DNA of 64,000 bases, taken from NCBI GenBank assembly GCA_965279565.1, contig OZ257249.1:3224001-3288000 (forward strand). Reading direction: 5' to 3'. This DNA comes from Tagaea sp965279565. Lineage in GTDB: Bacteria > Pseudomonadota > Alphaproteobacteria > CACIAM-22H2. A program made the translations under genes and the position numbers. The notes under the pieces were generated by a model. That model was not told where the DNA came from and made no database searches. It worked only from the letters and a program-made list of their open reading frames with translations. This document shows, in pieces, positions 38,596-47,272 of the stretch; the stretch's first letter is position 1, and the number at the start of each line of letters is the position of its first letter.

Positions 38596-39843
38596 TCAGC
38601 GCGCGGGCGGCGTTGCCGGCGTCATCGCGCGCATCAGCGCATCGACATGCCAGCCCTGGAACATGCGGATGCCGACCGCCTGGCCGAGCTCGAAGGCCAT
38701 CGGCGTCTCGCAGCGCCCCATGATGATGCGGTTGATGTCCGCCTCGGCCAGCATCGCGGCAAGGCCCTTCATGCGCCAGTCTTCGGCGTGGTCCTTGAAG
38801 AAGAACATCTTCACGAGATCGGCACGCAGCTCGGAGCGGCGGAAGAAGGTCAGCGTGTCGGGCGTCAGCCCGTCGAGCAGCGAGCGGTAGCCGGCCTTCT
38901 GCAGCGTGTCGATGGCGCGGTTGTAAGCTTCGAAATCCGAGAACACGTCGTGGCGCGCGATCTCGATGATGATGTTGCCCTTGGCGATGAACGAGCCGAT
39001 GCGCTGGTCGAACTCGCGGAAGCGGTCGGACAGGATCGTGTCGACGTTGAGATTGATCGAGATGTTGCCGGCGACCTTGGTGAGGAAACCTTCGGAAAGT
39101 GCGCGCAGCAGGCGCGCGTCGAAGGTGCGGGTCAGCATCTGGAACAGGCCGCGCTGGCCGCGCATGTTGACGCGCGGCTGGATCAGGTTGCGCGTGTCGT
39201 TCACGCTGAAGAAATATTCGCGGAAGATCGGGCGCAGCTGGTTGGCCGTCAGCGCGATCGAGATGGGCTGGTTGCGCAGCAGCGTCTTGGCATCGGCCTT
39301 GGCGAACGCCTCCTCGACCTGCCCCAGCACGGCCGGCGTCAGTGTCTGGAAGCTCTGCCCGTAGGCGGGGCCCGCGGCGGCACCGGCGCGCTGCATGGCA
39401 CGCAGCCGGGCTTCCTGCTGGCTCTTCTGCTCCTCGAGGGCGGCCTTGGCGTAGTCGTAGAAATCGGGGAACTGCGTTTCGAAGCTGTACCAGGTGCACG
39501 CTTCCTCGATGTTCTCGTCCGGCATGCCGGTCGCGACCGAGTGGCGGCGCAGCAGGTCGTCGAGCTCGGTGACGATGCTCTCGAACTGCTGGGGATTGTC
39601 GACGCGGAAGACGAAGACGATGTCGAAATTCGCGAGCGAATAGATCGTGCCTTCGGCGCGCTGCACCATCTCGCGGATGGCGTGGAAGATGACGTAGAAG
39701 TTCTCGCGCCGGCGGTTGAACCAGGCCTGCCGCTGCATGGAAATGACGACAGCCATCCGCGGCACGGTATTGCCCGTGCGCTTGATCCGATCGAGATCGG
39801 AGAGGAGCGTCTCCTCGTCAGTCCGCTGCGGGGTTGTGTCCAT
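38596..39843 (-). CDS. Degenerate GGDEF-EAL protein
   Basis: A 415-residue cytosolic protein. The C-terminal half follows the EAL fold: GNISINLNVDTILSDRF, then IIIEIARHD in place of LEITE, DGLTPDTLTFF in place of DDFGxGxSS, LVKMFFF in place of LKID, and MGRCETPMAFELGQAVG in place of AEGVE. The EAL triplet and most metal ligands are absent, so it should not cleave c-di-GMP. The N-terminal ~150 residues resemble a GGDEF fold lacking GGDEF. It may be a c-di-GMP-binding or protein-binding regulator. The family is conserved in pattern only; assignment is by alignment in mind. Confidence 0.7.
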   Translation of the reverse strand: MDTTPQRTDEETLLSDLDRIKRTGNTVPRMAVVISMQRQAWFNRRRENFYVIFHAIREMVQRAEGTIYSLANFDIVFVFRVDNPQQFESIVTELDDLLRRHSVATGMPDENIEEACTWYSFETQFPDFYDYAKAALEEQKSQQEARLRAMQRAGAAAGPAYGQSFQTLTPAVLGQVEEAFAKADAKTLLRNQPISIALTANQLRPIFREYFFSVNDTRNLIQPRVNMRGQRGLFQMLTRTFDARLLRALSEGFLTKVAGNISINLNVDTILSDRFREFDQRIGSFIAKGNIIIEIARHDVFSDFEAYNRAIDTLQKAGYRSLLDGLTPDTLTFFRRSELRADLVKMFFFKDHAEDWRMKGLAAMLAEADINRIIMGRCETPMAFELGQAVGIRMFQGWHVDALMRAMTPATPPAR

Positions 39844-40060
39844 CTACCGTCCTTGCCCGTCGACTCCGAGTCTACCCGCGAGCCTCATGTTTTGTAACGG
39901 ATATTCGCTACTACATGGGATTCGGGGCGGGTGACAACCACCACCCCGATCTGGGGATATCCCACGCGCCGGCGCAGGGCGGAACGGATCAAGCACATTG
40001 GTTTAGTATGGCACCACGGCGGTGCAATTCCTCCGGATTCAAATGAAGACTGCAAACCGA

Positions 40061-40150
40061 TGGCGGACGGGGTGAGATTCGAACTCACGGTAGGCTTGCA
40101 CCTACGGCGGTTTTCAAGACCGCTGCCTTAAACCGCTCGGCCACCCGTCC
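40061..40150 (-). tRNA. tRNA-Ser (anticodon UGA)
   Basis: The reverse strand gives a class II tRNA of 90 bases. The acceptor stem is GGACGGG/CCCGTCC, the anticodon loop CTTGAAA (TGA), and the long variable arm TAGGTGCAAGCCTA. The T loop is TTCGAAT, followed by discriminator G and an encoded CCA. The 217 bases between it and the degenerate GGDEF/EAL gene hold no gene I can support. Confidence 0.96.
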
Positions 40151-40326
40151 GGATCAGCCGGAACCGCGAAAACTTCGCTCATTCAGTGCGATAGTTTGCC
40201 GGACTATCGGCTGCACTACATAATCAGTTCCCGTTTCGCTGGCAATATCCGCGCACCGTCATTTGTATCGTGTCCGGGCGTCGCGGCCATCGTCGCCTTT
40301 CGCCGCACCCGGGTCGGGCCTATGCT

Positions 40327-41457
40327 ATGGGCAGGATCCGGCTTCCGGCGACCCAGACTTCAGGTCATGTGCAGACTTCGACAGCCCCATACGCAGCAGT
40401 CGCCGTGAGACCCTTCCGGTCCCTGCGAACGGCACTTCCGGTCGCCGCACTGCTTTGCGCGCTCGCGACGGGGCTTGCCGTCGGTCTCGTGGACGGACCG
40501 GCGCGCTGGGTTCTGGCCGCGATCACCGCCGGGATCGCGGTCGCGGCGGCTCACCGGCTGTCGGGAATGATCGAACGCCAGGTCGAGGCCGCCTTCGCGC
40601 GCACATTGGCCGCACGGCCTGTGGCACCGACCGACGCCACGGATATCTTCGCCGAGATCGCGGATTGCGAAGCGCGCTATTCGGCCATCGCCGCCCAGAT
40701 GCGCCAGACCGAACATACGCTGCGCGTCACGCTCGACGACGCGGTCCATGCCAATCAGGCGAAAGCCGAATTCCTGGCAAACATGAGCCACGAACTGCGC
40801 ACGCCGCTCAACGCGATCATCGGCTTCGCGGAGTTCCTGCAGATCCGCGTCGGCAAGCAGCTGCCCGAGCGCGAGCGGGCCTATCTCGACGACATCATCC
40901 AGGCGGCCTTCCACCTGCTCGCGATCATCCAGGAGATCCTCGACTTCTCGCGCCTCGAAGCCGGCAAGCTGATGGTCCAGGACGACCGCATGCGCCTGGC
41001 CGAGATCGTCGATGCCTCCGTCCGGCTGGTGCGCAAGCAGGCCGAAGCCAAGCGCGTGTCGCTCTACGAGAACCTCGATTCCGCCGTCCGGGTCCTCGGC
41101 GACGCGACGAAGATCCGCCAGATCAGCACCAACCTCGTGACGAACGCGGTCAAGTTCACGCCCTCGGGCGGTCGGGTCGACGTCTGGTGCGGGCTCGACG
41201 GCGCGGGTGCGCCGTGCCTGCGCGTGTCGGATTCCGGTGTGGGCATGACGCCGGGCGAGGTCGAACTGGCGCTCAAGCCGTTCATGCGCGTGGCGACCAG
41301 CCCGTTCGTGGCCAAGGAAGGCGGCATCGGGCTGGGGCTTCCGATCTCGCGCGCACTTGTCGAACTGCATGGCGGCACGCTGACGATCCAGAGCGAGCCC
41401 CGCCGCGGCACGACCGTGACCGTCACGCTGCCGGTCGACCGGCTGATCGTCGCCTGA
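40327..41457 (+). CDS. Membrane sensor histidine kinase
   Basis: A 376-residue kinase. Two hydrophobic segments near residues 35-55 and 58-77 (LPVAALLCALATGLAVGLV, then WVLAAITAGIAVAAA) anchor it. HisKA follows with the phosphorylated His in NMSHELRTPLNAIIGF. HATPase has the N box NLVTNAVKF, G1 SDSGVGM and G2 GGIGLGLPIS. There is no periplasmic sensor domain of note and no response regulator beside it, so the partner is unknown. The start is uncertain: ATG 40327 is used here; GTG 40369 or 40405 would shorten it. Confidence 0.9.
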   Translation: MGRIRLPATQTSGHVQTSTAPYAAVAVRPFRSLRTALPVAALLCALATGLAVGLVDGPARWVLAAITAGIAVAAAHRLSGMIERQVEAAFARTLAARPVAPTDATDIFAEIADCEARYSAIAAQMRQTEHTLRVTLDDAVHANQAKAEFLANMSHELRTPLNAIIGFAEFLQIRVGKQLPERERAYLDDIIQAAFHLLAIIQEILDFSRLEAGKLMVQDDRMRLAEIVDASVRLVRKQAEAKRVSLYENLDSAVRVLGDATKIRQISTNLVTNAVKFTPSGGRVDVWCGLDGAGAPCLRVSDSGVGMTPGEVELALKPFMRVATSPFVAKEGGIGLGLPISRALVELHGGTLTIQSEPRRGTTVTVTLPVDRLIVA

Positions 41458-41512
41458 TGCCGGCCGTCCCGGGTTGCGCCGGCCAGCCTGCCGGCCCTAG
41501 AGTGCGCGGCCC

Positions 41513-42391
41513 GTGACCCTGCCCGTCGACATCCATCTCGCGATATCCAAACTCTTCTGGCTCGTGGCCGAGCCGGCGAGCCTGCTGCTTTCGGTGTGGG
41601 TCGCCGGGTGCCTGATCCTGTGGTCGCGCTGGTGGCGTCTCGGGCGCATACTCGTTTGCATCGCGGCCGTTCTGACCGTCGCGGTCGCCATCTATCCGAT
41701 CGGGCAGATTGCACTCCGCCCGATCGAGGACCGGTTCCCGCCGCTCGTCTCGCCGCCGCCGCGCGTGGACGGCATCCTCGTGCTGGGTGGCGTCATCGAC
41801 TATTACGTGATCGGCAAGCGCGGCGTGCCGTCCTCGCTGCTGGCGGCGGGCAGCCCGCGGCTCGACGCGTTCATCGAACTGGCGCGCCGCTACCCGGCGG
41901 CCAAGCACGTGTTCACCGGCGGCTCGATCGAGCTGATCGACGGCAAGGACACCGAGGCCGACGTCGTGCGCCGCATCTTCGCGCGTATCGGGCTCGACAC
42001 GACGCGCATCATCTTCGAGGACCAGTCGCGCAACACGTGGGAGAACGCGCGCCTCACGCTCGACCTGATCAAGCCCGAGCCGGAGGAGACCTGGCTGCTG
42101 ATCACGTCGGCGCGCCACATGCCGCGCGCGATGGGCACGTTCCGCAAGGCCGGCTGGCCGCATCTGCTGGCCTATCCGATCGATTTCGCGACCGATCCGA
42201 ACCAGCCGTTCGACAGCGCCTTCCGGCTCGGCCACAACCTCAATTTCCTGTCCGAGGCGATCCGCGAATATGTGGGCCTTGCCTACTATTACAAGCTAGG
42301 CCGGATCGACGAGCTGTTTCCGGCACCGCTGCCGCCGGTCGGCGAGCGGGAAGTGGCAGACCCGGCCGAAGCGCCGCCGTCGGATTCCTAG
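41513..42391 (+). CDS. YdcF/ElyC-family (DUF218) membrane protein
   Basis: The 292-residue protein has two N-terminal membrane segments (~19-37 and ~43-65). A DUF218 domain follows: GILVLGGVIDY, HVFTGGS, FEDQSRNTWENARLTL and LLITSARHMPRAMGTFRKAG. ElyC in E. coli affects cell-envelope assembly; the reaction of the domain is not established. The C-terminal ~30 residues are acidic and proline-rich. The start GTG 41513 lies 56 bases after the kinase stop. Confidence 0.9.
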   Translation: MTLPVDIHLAISKLFWLVAEPASLLLSVWVAGCLILWSRWWRLGRILVCIAAVLTVAVAIYPIGQIALRPIEDRFPPLVSPPPRVDGILVLGGVIDYYVIGKRGVPSSLLAAGSPRLDAFIELARRYPAAKHVFTGGSIELIDGKDTEADVVRRIFARIGLDTTRIIFEDQSRNTWENARLTLDLIKPEPEETWLLITSARHMPRAMGTFRKAGWPHLLAYPIDFATDPNQPFDSAFRLGHNLNFLSEAIREYVGLAYYYKLGRIDELFPAPLPPVGEREVADPAEAPPSDS

Positions 42392-43026
42392 AAGTCGCGC
42401 AGCGCTGCGGCGTCGGGTTTGCGGTTCCAGAAGGCGACGCGCACCGATGTGCCGTCGATGACGATGCCGCAGCACGACCCGGTCGCCACGCCGAGCTTCG
42501 CATCGGCAACGGCCCCGGCGAACCACGTGGGGTCGAGCTTGGCGAAATAGCGCAGGATCCCCTGCGAACTGCACAGCACGGGGACGAGCCGCGCATCGCC
42601 GGCCGAAAGCTCGCGTACCAGTGCGCCGGCACCGGCTTCGAGCGTCGCGGGATCGGGCGACCAGCCCTGGCCTTCCGGCCACACGCAGCGCCGGTTCCAA
42701 GCTTCGAGCGTGTCGGCACCTGCCGTCGCCGCGATATCGGCGTCGGTCCGGCCTTCCCAGCTTCCGTAGTCGATCTCGCGCAGGCGGTCGTCGGTGCGCG
42801 GCTCGAAGCCGAAACCGTGGGTCACGAACATGCGCGTGCGGGCGAGCGGTCCGGCGAGGAAAGGGCCGACGGCAAGCCCCGCCGAACGCACGGCGGCGGC
42901 GAAGGTCGCGGCCTGCGCGAGGCCCTTGGCGGTCAAGGGCAGGTCGGTGCGCGAGCCCACGCGCACGACCGGCGATCCGTCCTCGAACGTGTTGCCGTGG
43001 CGCACGAGCAGCAGCCGGCGCGTCAT
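42388..43026 (-). CDS. Histidine phosphatase family protein
   Basis: A 212-residue phosphoglycerate-mutase-like phosphatase. It has the RHG motif LLVRHGNTF (His near residue 10), the second segment EIDYGSWEG, and a variant late motif, CSSQGILRYF, where most members have SHG; the second catalytic His is thus replaced by Gln. ATG 43026 overlaps the KdsB-like stop by four bases. It is the third gene of the trio. Its substrate could be a phosphorylated intermediate of that pathway. Confidence 0.82.
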   Translation of the reverse strand: MTRRLLLVRHGNTFEDGSPVVRVGSRTDLPLTAKGLAQAATFAAAVRSAGLAVGPFLAGPLARTRMFVTHGFGFEPRTDDRLREIDYGSWEGRTDADIAATAGADTLEAWNRRCVWPEGQGWSPDPATLEAGAGALVRELSAGDARLVPVLCSSQGILRYFAKLDPTWFAGAVADAKLGVATGSCCGIVIDGTSVRVAFWNRKPDAAALRDF

Positions 43027-43832
43027 GCGACCCGCGCCGTGCCGTCGTAGGTCGGGAGAAGTTCGCCTTCGCGCGCGAGGATGCCTTCGGCCTCGACCAG
43101 ATCGGCCGGGCTGTCGATCGACCAATGCGTGCGACCGCGATAGTCGCAGAGCACGACGCGCATCCGGATGCCGTTCTCGAGTGCGCGAAGCTGCTCGAGC
43201 TCCTCGGCCTTCTCGAACGGGCCCATCGGCAAGGTCACATACTCTGCCAGCGTCTCGGGCCGGAACGCGTAGATGCCGATATGGCGGAAGATCGGCAGCT
43301 CGTCGCCGGGCTTCTTCACGAAGGGGATCAGGCTCTTCGAGAAATAGAGCGCGTCGCCGTTGCGATCGAACGTGACCGTCGTGCCGCCGGCCTGGCCGCC
43401 TTCCTTCTGGCGCTTGAGTGCGGCGAAGGCGTCGGGCGCCATGCGCGTGGCGAGCGTGCCGATGCGGATGGCACCGTCGTCGGCCATCGCGCGGGCGAGC
43501 GCGCCGACGACCCAAGGCGGGGTCAGCACCGCATCACCCTGCAGGTTGATGATCGCCTTTTCGCGCGCACCCAGCGCCTCGACAGCGGCGAACGTGCGCT
43601 CGGTCCCGTTGCGGCAGCTTTCCGGCGTCATCACGGCTTCGCCGCCGAAGCCGCGCACGGCGTCGGCAATGCGCGTATCGTCGGTCGCCACGACCGTGCG
43701 CGACACGCCTTGGGCCGCGCGCGCAATCGCCCAGACGCGCTGGATCATCGCGATACCGCCGACCTTCGCCAGCGGCTTGCCGGGATAGCGCGACGACGCG
43801 TAGCGCGCCGGGATGACGACGAGGGCGCTCAT
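43023..43832 (-). CDS. KdsB-like cytidylyltransferase with divergent active site
   Basis: A 269-residue nucleotidyltransferase of the 3-deoxy-manno-octulosonate cytidylyltransferase family: VVIPARYASSRYPGKPL, then VVATDDTRIADAV, then FRHIGIYAFR. Normal KdsB makes CMP-Kdo for lipopolysaccharide. Here the NxQGDEP motif reads NLQGDAV (Ala101, Val102), the H-x-S-GTDR segment reads CRNGTERT, and YFSR reads YFSK. It may therefore activate another sugar or a head group. It is coupled by four-base overlaps to an APH-like kinase and a phosphatase. Confidence 0.8.
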   Translation of the reverse strand: MSALVVIPARYASSRYPGKPLAKVGGIAMIQRVWAIARAAQGVSRTVVATDDTRIADAVRGFGGEAVMTPESCRNGTERTFAAVEALGAREKAIINLQGDAVLTPPWVVGALARAMADDGAIRIGTLATRMAPDAFAALKRQKEGGQAGGTTVTFDRNGDALYFSKSLIPFVKKPGDELPIFRHIGIYAFRPETLAEYVTLPMGPFEKAEELEQLRALENGIRMRVVLCDYRGRTHWSIDSPADLVEAEGILAREGELLPTYDGTARVA

Positions 43833-44866
43833 GCCGCCTTCGCCAGGTCGTCGAGGGCCGCCAGATAGGTTTCCGCAGGCGGGAACAGGCGCGGCGTGGG
43901 CTTGCCCGCGAGCCTGCGGTCCGTCTCGAAATGGAACACGCGCAGCAGCCACAGCGCCTCGCACGCGCGCGACACGGCGATGTCGAGTACGGGCCCGCCG
44001 GCGGCCGCATAGGCCGCGCGCAGCGCGCCGTAGAGTTCGGGGTCTGCCGTGAGCTGCCCGGTTCCGGCGTCGACGCGCGTCCAGTAGCGCAGCTTGACGA
44101 AATCCAGTTCGGGCGGGGCGACGACCGCGTTGTCCCAGTCGATGACCCACAGCCTGTCGCCGGCCGCGTCGTCGATCAGGTGCAGACCGTGCAGGTCGTT
44201 GTGCGCGAGCGTCCAAGCGACCTTGCGGTCGGCGCGCGCGGCGACGGTCTCTACGAAACGGGTGAGTGAGGCGGGGATGCGCCCGCGGGCAAGCTCGCGT
44301 GTGATGCCGGCACCCAGCCATGTGCCGAAATCCTGCGGCTTGCCGCCGAGCGACAGCAGGTCGGGATAGCCGCCATCGAAGCGCACCGAATGGATCTCGG
44401 CGATCGCGGCACCTGCGCGCGCGATCGATCCGGCATCGGCCTGCCGGGCAAGCGTGACACCTTCGCACCAGCCGGTAAGTTCCCAGGGCAGCGGCCACAG
44501 ATCGTCGCCGTTGCTCCAGTGGACGAGGGCAGGGGCATAAGGCGGAGCGAGCGTGCCGGCAGGTGCGCTTGCAAGCCCGTCGGCCGCGCGTGCGTCGGAT
44601 GAACCGGCGCGCTTGGCCGCATGGATCGTCGCAACGAGAGCCGACTTGGCGACGCCCTTCTCGTACCTGAAATGCGTTTCCTCGCGCCGGAGACGCAGCG
44701 CGTATTTCCGGCCACCATGCACGACCGGCCAGGTGCGGTTGACGGCCCCGTCGATGGGTTCGCCGACAGTCAGGCCCGCCGGATTGAACGCGGCCCCAAA
44801 GGCGCGCGCCATCAACGCGGCGGCGTGGCGCGCATCGGCGGGCGGCAGGGCGACGGCGAGTGTCAT
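43829..44866 (-). CDS. APH/choline-kinase-like phosphotransferase
   Basis: A 345-residue kinase-fold protein. The catalytic loop is HNDLHGLHL with Asp224; the usual metal-binding Asn at the end of HxDxxxxN is His229. The second metal Asp is in VIDWDNA (Asp243). GAVNRTWPV and the lysine/arginine-rich beta strand RKYALRLRRE fit the nucleotide pocket. Family members phosphorylate choline, homoserine or sugars. It heads the trio with the KdsB-like enzyme and phosphatase (ATGA overlaps). ATG 44866 is chosen; the frame remains open upstream across the divergent mltB start. Confidence 0.78.
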   Translation of the reverse strand: MTLAVALPPADARHAAALMARAFGAAFNPAGLTVGEPIDGAVNRTWPVVHGGRKYALRLRREETHFRYEKGVAKSALVATIHAAKRAGSSDARAADGLASAPAGTLAPPYAPALVHWSNGDDLWPLPWELTGWCEGVTLARQADAGSIARAGAAIAEIHSVRFDGGYPDLLSLGGKPQDFGTWLGAGITRELARGRIPASLTRFVETVAARADRKVAWTLAHNDLHGLHLIDDAAGDRLWVIDWDNAVVAPPELDFVKLRYWTRVDAGTGQLTADPELYGALRAAYAAAGGPVLDIAVSRACEALWLLRVFHFETDRRLAGKPTPRLFPPAETYLAALDDLAKAA

Positions 44867-44973
44867 GGTCAAGGCGGCGCAAACTGCCCGTTTTTGCGGC
44901 CTCGCGCAACCACTTGCGCGCCGGCCGGAGTCGCGATTGCACACGGCGTATGCCCCGTGGCACATGATCGCAC

Positions 44974-45960
44974 ATGGATACCCCAACGAGTCGGCGCACA
45001 TTCCTCTGGGCTGCAGGCGGCGTGGCCGCCCTGCCTTTCGCGGCGCGCGCAAACGACGTGCCGTTCGAGGAATGGCTTCGCGGCTTCCGCGAGGAAGCCA
45101 TGCAGAAGGGCATGAAGCGTGGCACGCTCGATCAGGCGCTGACCGGCATCGCGCCGATCGCCCGGGTCCTCGAACTCGACCGCTCGCAGCCCGAGGTCCG
45201 CCTGACCTTCGAGCAGTATTTCGCGCGCGTGGTCAACAAGGTGCGCATCGACACCGGCCGCACGCGGCTGGCCGAGAACCGCGAACTGCTGACGCGCGTG
45301 GCGCAGCGCTATCCGGTGCAGGCGCGCTTCATCGTTGCGCTCTGGGCGGTCGAGACGGATTTCGGCCGCCTCACCGGCGGCTTCAACATCTTCGCGGCCC
45401 TCGCCACGCTCGCCTATGACGGGCGGCGCAGCCAGTTCTTCCGCGAAGAACTGCTCAACGCCATCCGCATCGTCGACAAGGGCCTGATCAAGGCCGCCGA
45501 CATGCGCGGCTCCTGGGCCGGTGCGATGGGGCAGAGCCAGTTCATGCCGTCGTCGTACCTCGCCTATGCCGTCGATTTCGACGGCGACGGGAAGGCCGAC
45601 ATCTGGGGCTCGCGCGCAGACGTCTTCGCGTCGATCGCGAACTATCTCGTGCGGGTCGGCTGGAAGAACGACGAGACGTGGGGGCGTGCGGCGACGCTGC
45701 CGCCCGGTTTCGACCGCACGCTGATCGACCATAACAAGGTCACGAAGCCGCTGTCGGAATGGCGCGAACTCGGCGTGCGTGCGGCCGACGGCGGCGAACT
45801 GCCGTCGCGCGAACTTCCCGCATCGATCGTCCAGCCCGACGGCGAGACCGGGCGCGCCTTCCTCGTCTACGGCAATTTCCGCGTGATCATGCGCTGGAAC
45901 AGGTCCGTCAATTTTGCGACGTCGGTGGGGTTGCTTGCCGACAGTATCGGCGAGGTTTAG
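44974..45960 (+). CDS. mltB: Lytic murein transglycosylase, MltB family
   Basis: This periplasmic enzyme cleaves glycan strands of peptidoglycan to 1,6-anhydro ends. The 328-residue protein has a twin-arginine-type signal (SRRTFLWAAGGVAALPFAAR). The catalytic glutamate is Glu127 in ALWAVETDFG, and GAMGQSQFMPSSYL is the family signature. DVFASIANYL follows. There is no lipobox, unlike E. coli MltB. It is divergent from the APH-like kinase gene and followed by other cell-wall genes. Confidence 0.93.
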   Translation: MDTPTSRRTFLWAAGGVAALPFAARANDVPFEEWLRGFREEAMQKGMKRGTLDQALTGIAPIARVLELDRSQPEVRLTFEQYFARVVNKVRIDTGRTRLAENRELLTRVAQRYPVQARFIVALWAVETDFGRLTGGFNIFAALATLAYDGRRSQFFREELLNAIRIVDKGLIKAADMRGSWAGAMGQSQFMPSSYLAYAVDFDGDGKADIWGSRADVFASIANYLVRVGWKNDETWGRAATLPPGFDRTLIDHNKVTKPLSEWRELGVRAADGGELPSRELPASIVQPDGETGRAFLVYGNFRVIMRWNRSVNFATSVGLLADSIGEV

Positions 45961-46015
45961 CCTCGAATTGTCATGTTCCGGGCGCGTCGATTCGCGCCCG
46001 TCTTTCGGGAATGCG

Positions 46016-47260
46016 ATGTCCATCCGGGGTTCCGCACTGCGCGCCTTGTTTCTGGTCGGCACGGCCACGGTCGCGCTCGGCCTCGGCGCGTGCTCGGAGC
46101 TCAAGTTCGGCGTCTCCGTCGTCAAGTCGATGCAGGGCGCGCCAGAAACGCCGGCAGCAGGCCCGGCGCGCGCGCAGGGGACGTACAAGGTCGGCGAGCC
46201 CTACCAGATTTCCGGCGCCTGGTACTATCCGGCCGAGGACTGGAGCTATTCGGAAACCGGCATCGCGTCGTTCTACGGCGGCGAGCGGTCCGGAACCAAT
46301 TTCCACGGCAGGCAGACGGCCAACGGCGAGCTCTACGACATGAACGCGCTGACGGCGGCGCATACGACGCTGCCGATGCCCAGCCTCGTGCGCGTGACCA
46401 ACCTCGACAATGGCCGCTCGATCGTGCTGCGCGTCAACGACCGCGGCCCGTTCGCGCGTGGCCGCATCATCGACGTCTCACGTCGCGCCGCACAGCTTCT
46501 CGGCTTCGAAGGGCAGGGAACGGCGCGCGTGCGCGTCGACATCATGGCGGAAGACAGCCAGCGCCTGAAGGCAGAGCTGACCGGCCGCGACGAGACGCAG
46601 ACGGTCGCGGCTGCCCCGCGCACGTCGGTCGTGTCCGACGCATTGCCGCCGCCGCCCGGTTCGCGCGAAACCCGCGTGACGAGTGCCGCCTTGCCGCCGC
46701 CCTCGGCGACGCTTCCGCCGGTCGAGACCGACCGCAGCCGCGTCGGCACGACCAACCGCCAGGGCCGCCCGCGCGAAACGCAGGTTCCGCTCGCCCGCCA
46801 GGCCGAGCCGATCCGCACGCAGGCCGCACAGGATCTTCCGCCCGTGGCGCCGCCGGCTCCGGCCCCCGCCGCGGCCGTCCAGGGTCGAAGCGGTCCGGCC
46901 GCCACGCCGCGCGGAACAACCGCCGCTCGGCCGACAACAACGGCCACGCCCGCCGTTTCGCGCGAGGTCGCGGCCCTGCCGGTCGAACAACAGGCTTCGG
47001 CCCGCCCGGTGCTGACGCAGGGGACCGCGCAGCGCACGAACCTGTGGGTCCAAGCCGGCGCCTTCGGGAACTACGAGAACGCGTATCGCCTGTCGGTGCG
47101 GCTGTCGCGCTACGGGTCGTCGCGCGTCGTGCCGGTGACGCTCAACGGAAGCCAGCTCTATCGCGTGCGCGTCGGGCCGATCGCCGACGTCAAGGACGCG
47201 GACCGGATGCTCGAACAGATGACCGGCGATGCGCCCGAAGCGCGCATCGTCGTGGACTGA
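46016..47260 (+). CDS. rlpA: RlpA-like septal lytic transglycosylase lipoprotein with SPOR domain
   Basis: A 414-residue outer-membrane-directed lipoprotein (lipobox LGLGAC, Cys about residue 26). The double-psi beta-barrel RlpA domain (~80-180) has GIASFYGGERSGTNFHGR and VRVNDRGPFARGRIIDVS, with catalytic Asp likely in NDRGPF. A 150-residue Pro/Ala/Thr linker follows, then a C-terminal SPOR domain (LWVQAGAFGNYENAYRLS) that binds septal denuded glycans. It is 55 bases after mltB and 12 before dacC-like, suggesting a cell-wall operon. Confidence 0.93.
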   Translation: MSIRGSALRALFLVGTATVALGLGACSELKFGVSVVKSMQGAPETPAAGPARAQGTYKVGEPYQISGAWYYPAEDWSYSETGIASFYGGERSGTNFHGRQTANGELYDMNALTAAHTTLPMPSLVRVTNLDNGRSIVLRVNDRGPFARGRIIDVSRRAAQLLGFEGQGTARVRVDIMAEDSQRLKAELTGRDETQTVAAAPRTSVVSDALPPPPGSRETRVTSAALPPPSATLPPVETDRSRVGTTNRQGRPRETQVPLARQAEPIRTQAAQDLPPVAPPAPAPAAAVQGRSGPAATPRGTTAARPTTTATPAVSREVAALPVEQQASARPVLTQGTAQRTNLWVQAGAFGNYENAYRLSVRLSRYGSSRVVPVTLNGSQLYRVRVGPIADVKDADRMLEQMTGDAPEARIVVD

Positions 47261-47272
47261 AGGGACATGACC

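Noticed and set aside
39844..40060. Short open frames in the gap before tRNA-Ser
   Set aside because: They lack ribosome sites and codon bias, and one crosses the tRNA. I see nothing else supportable there.
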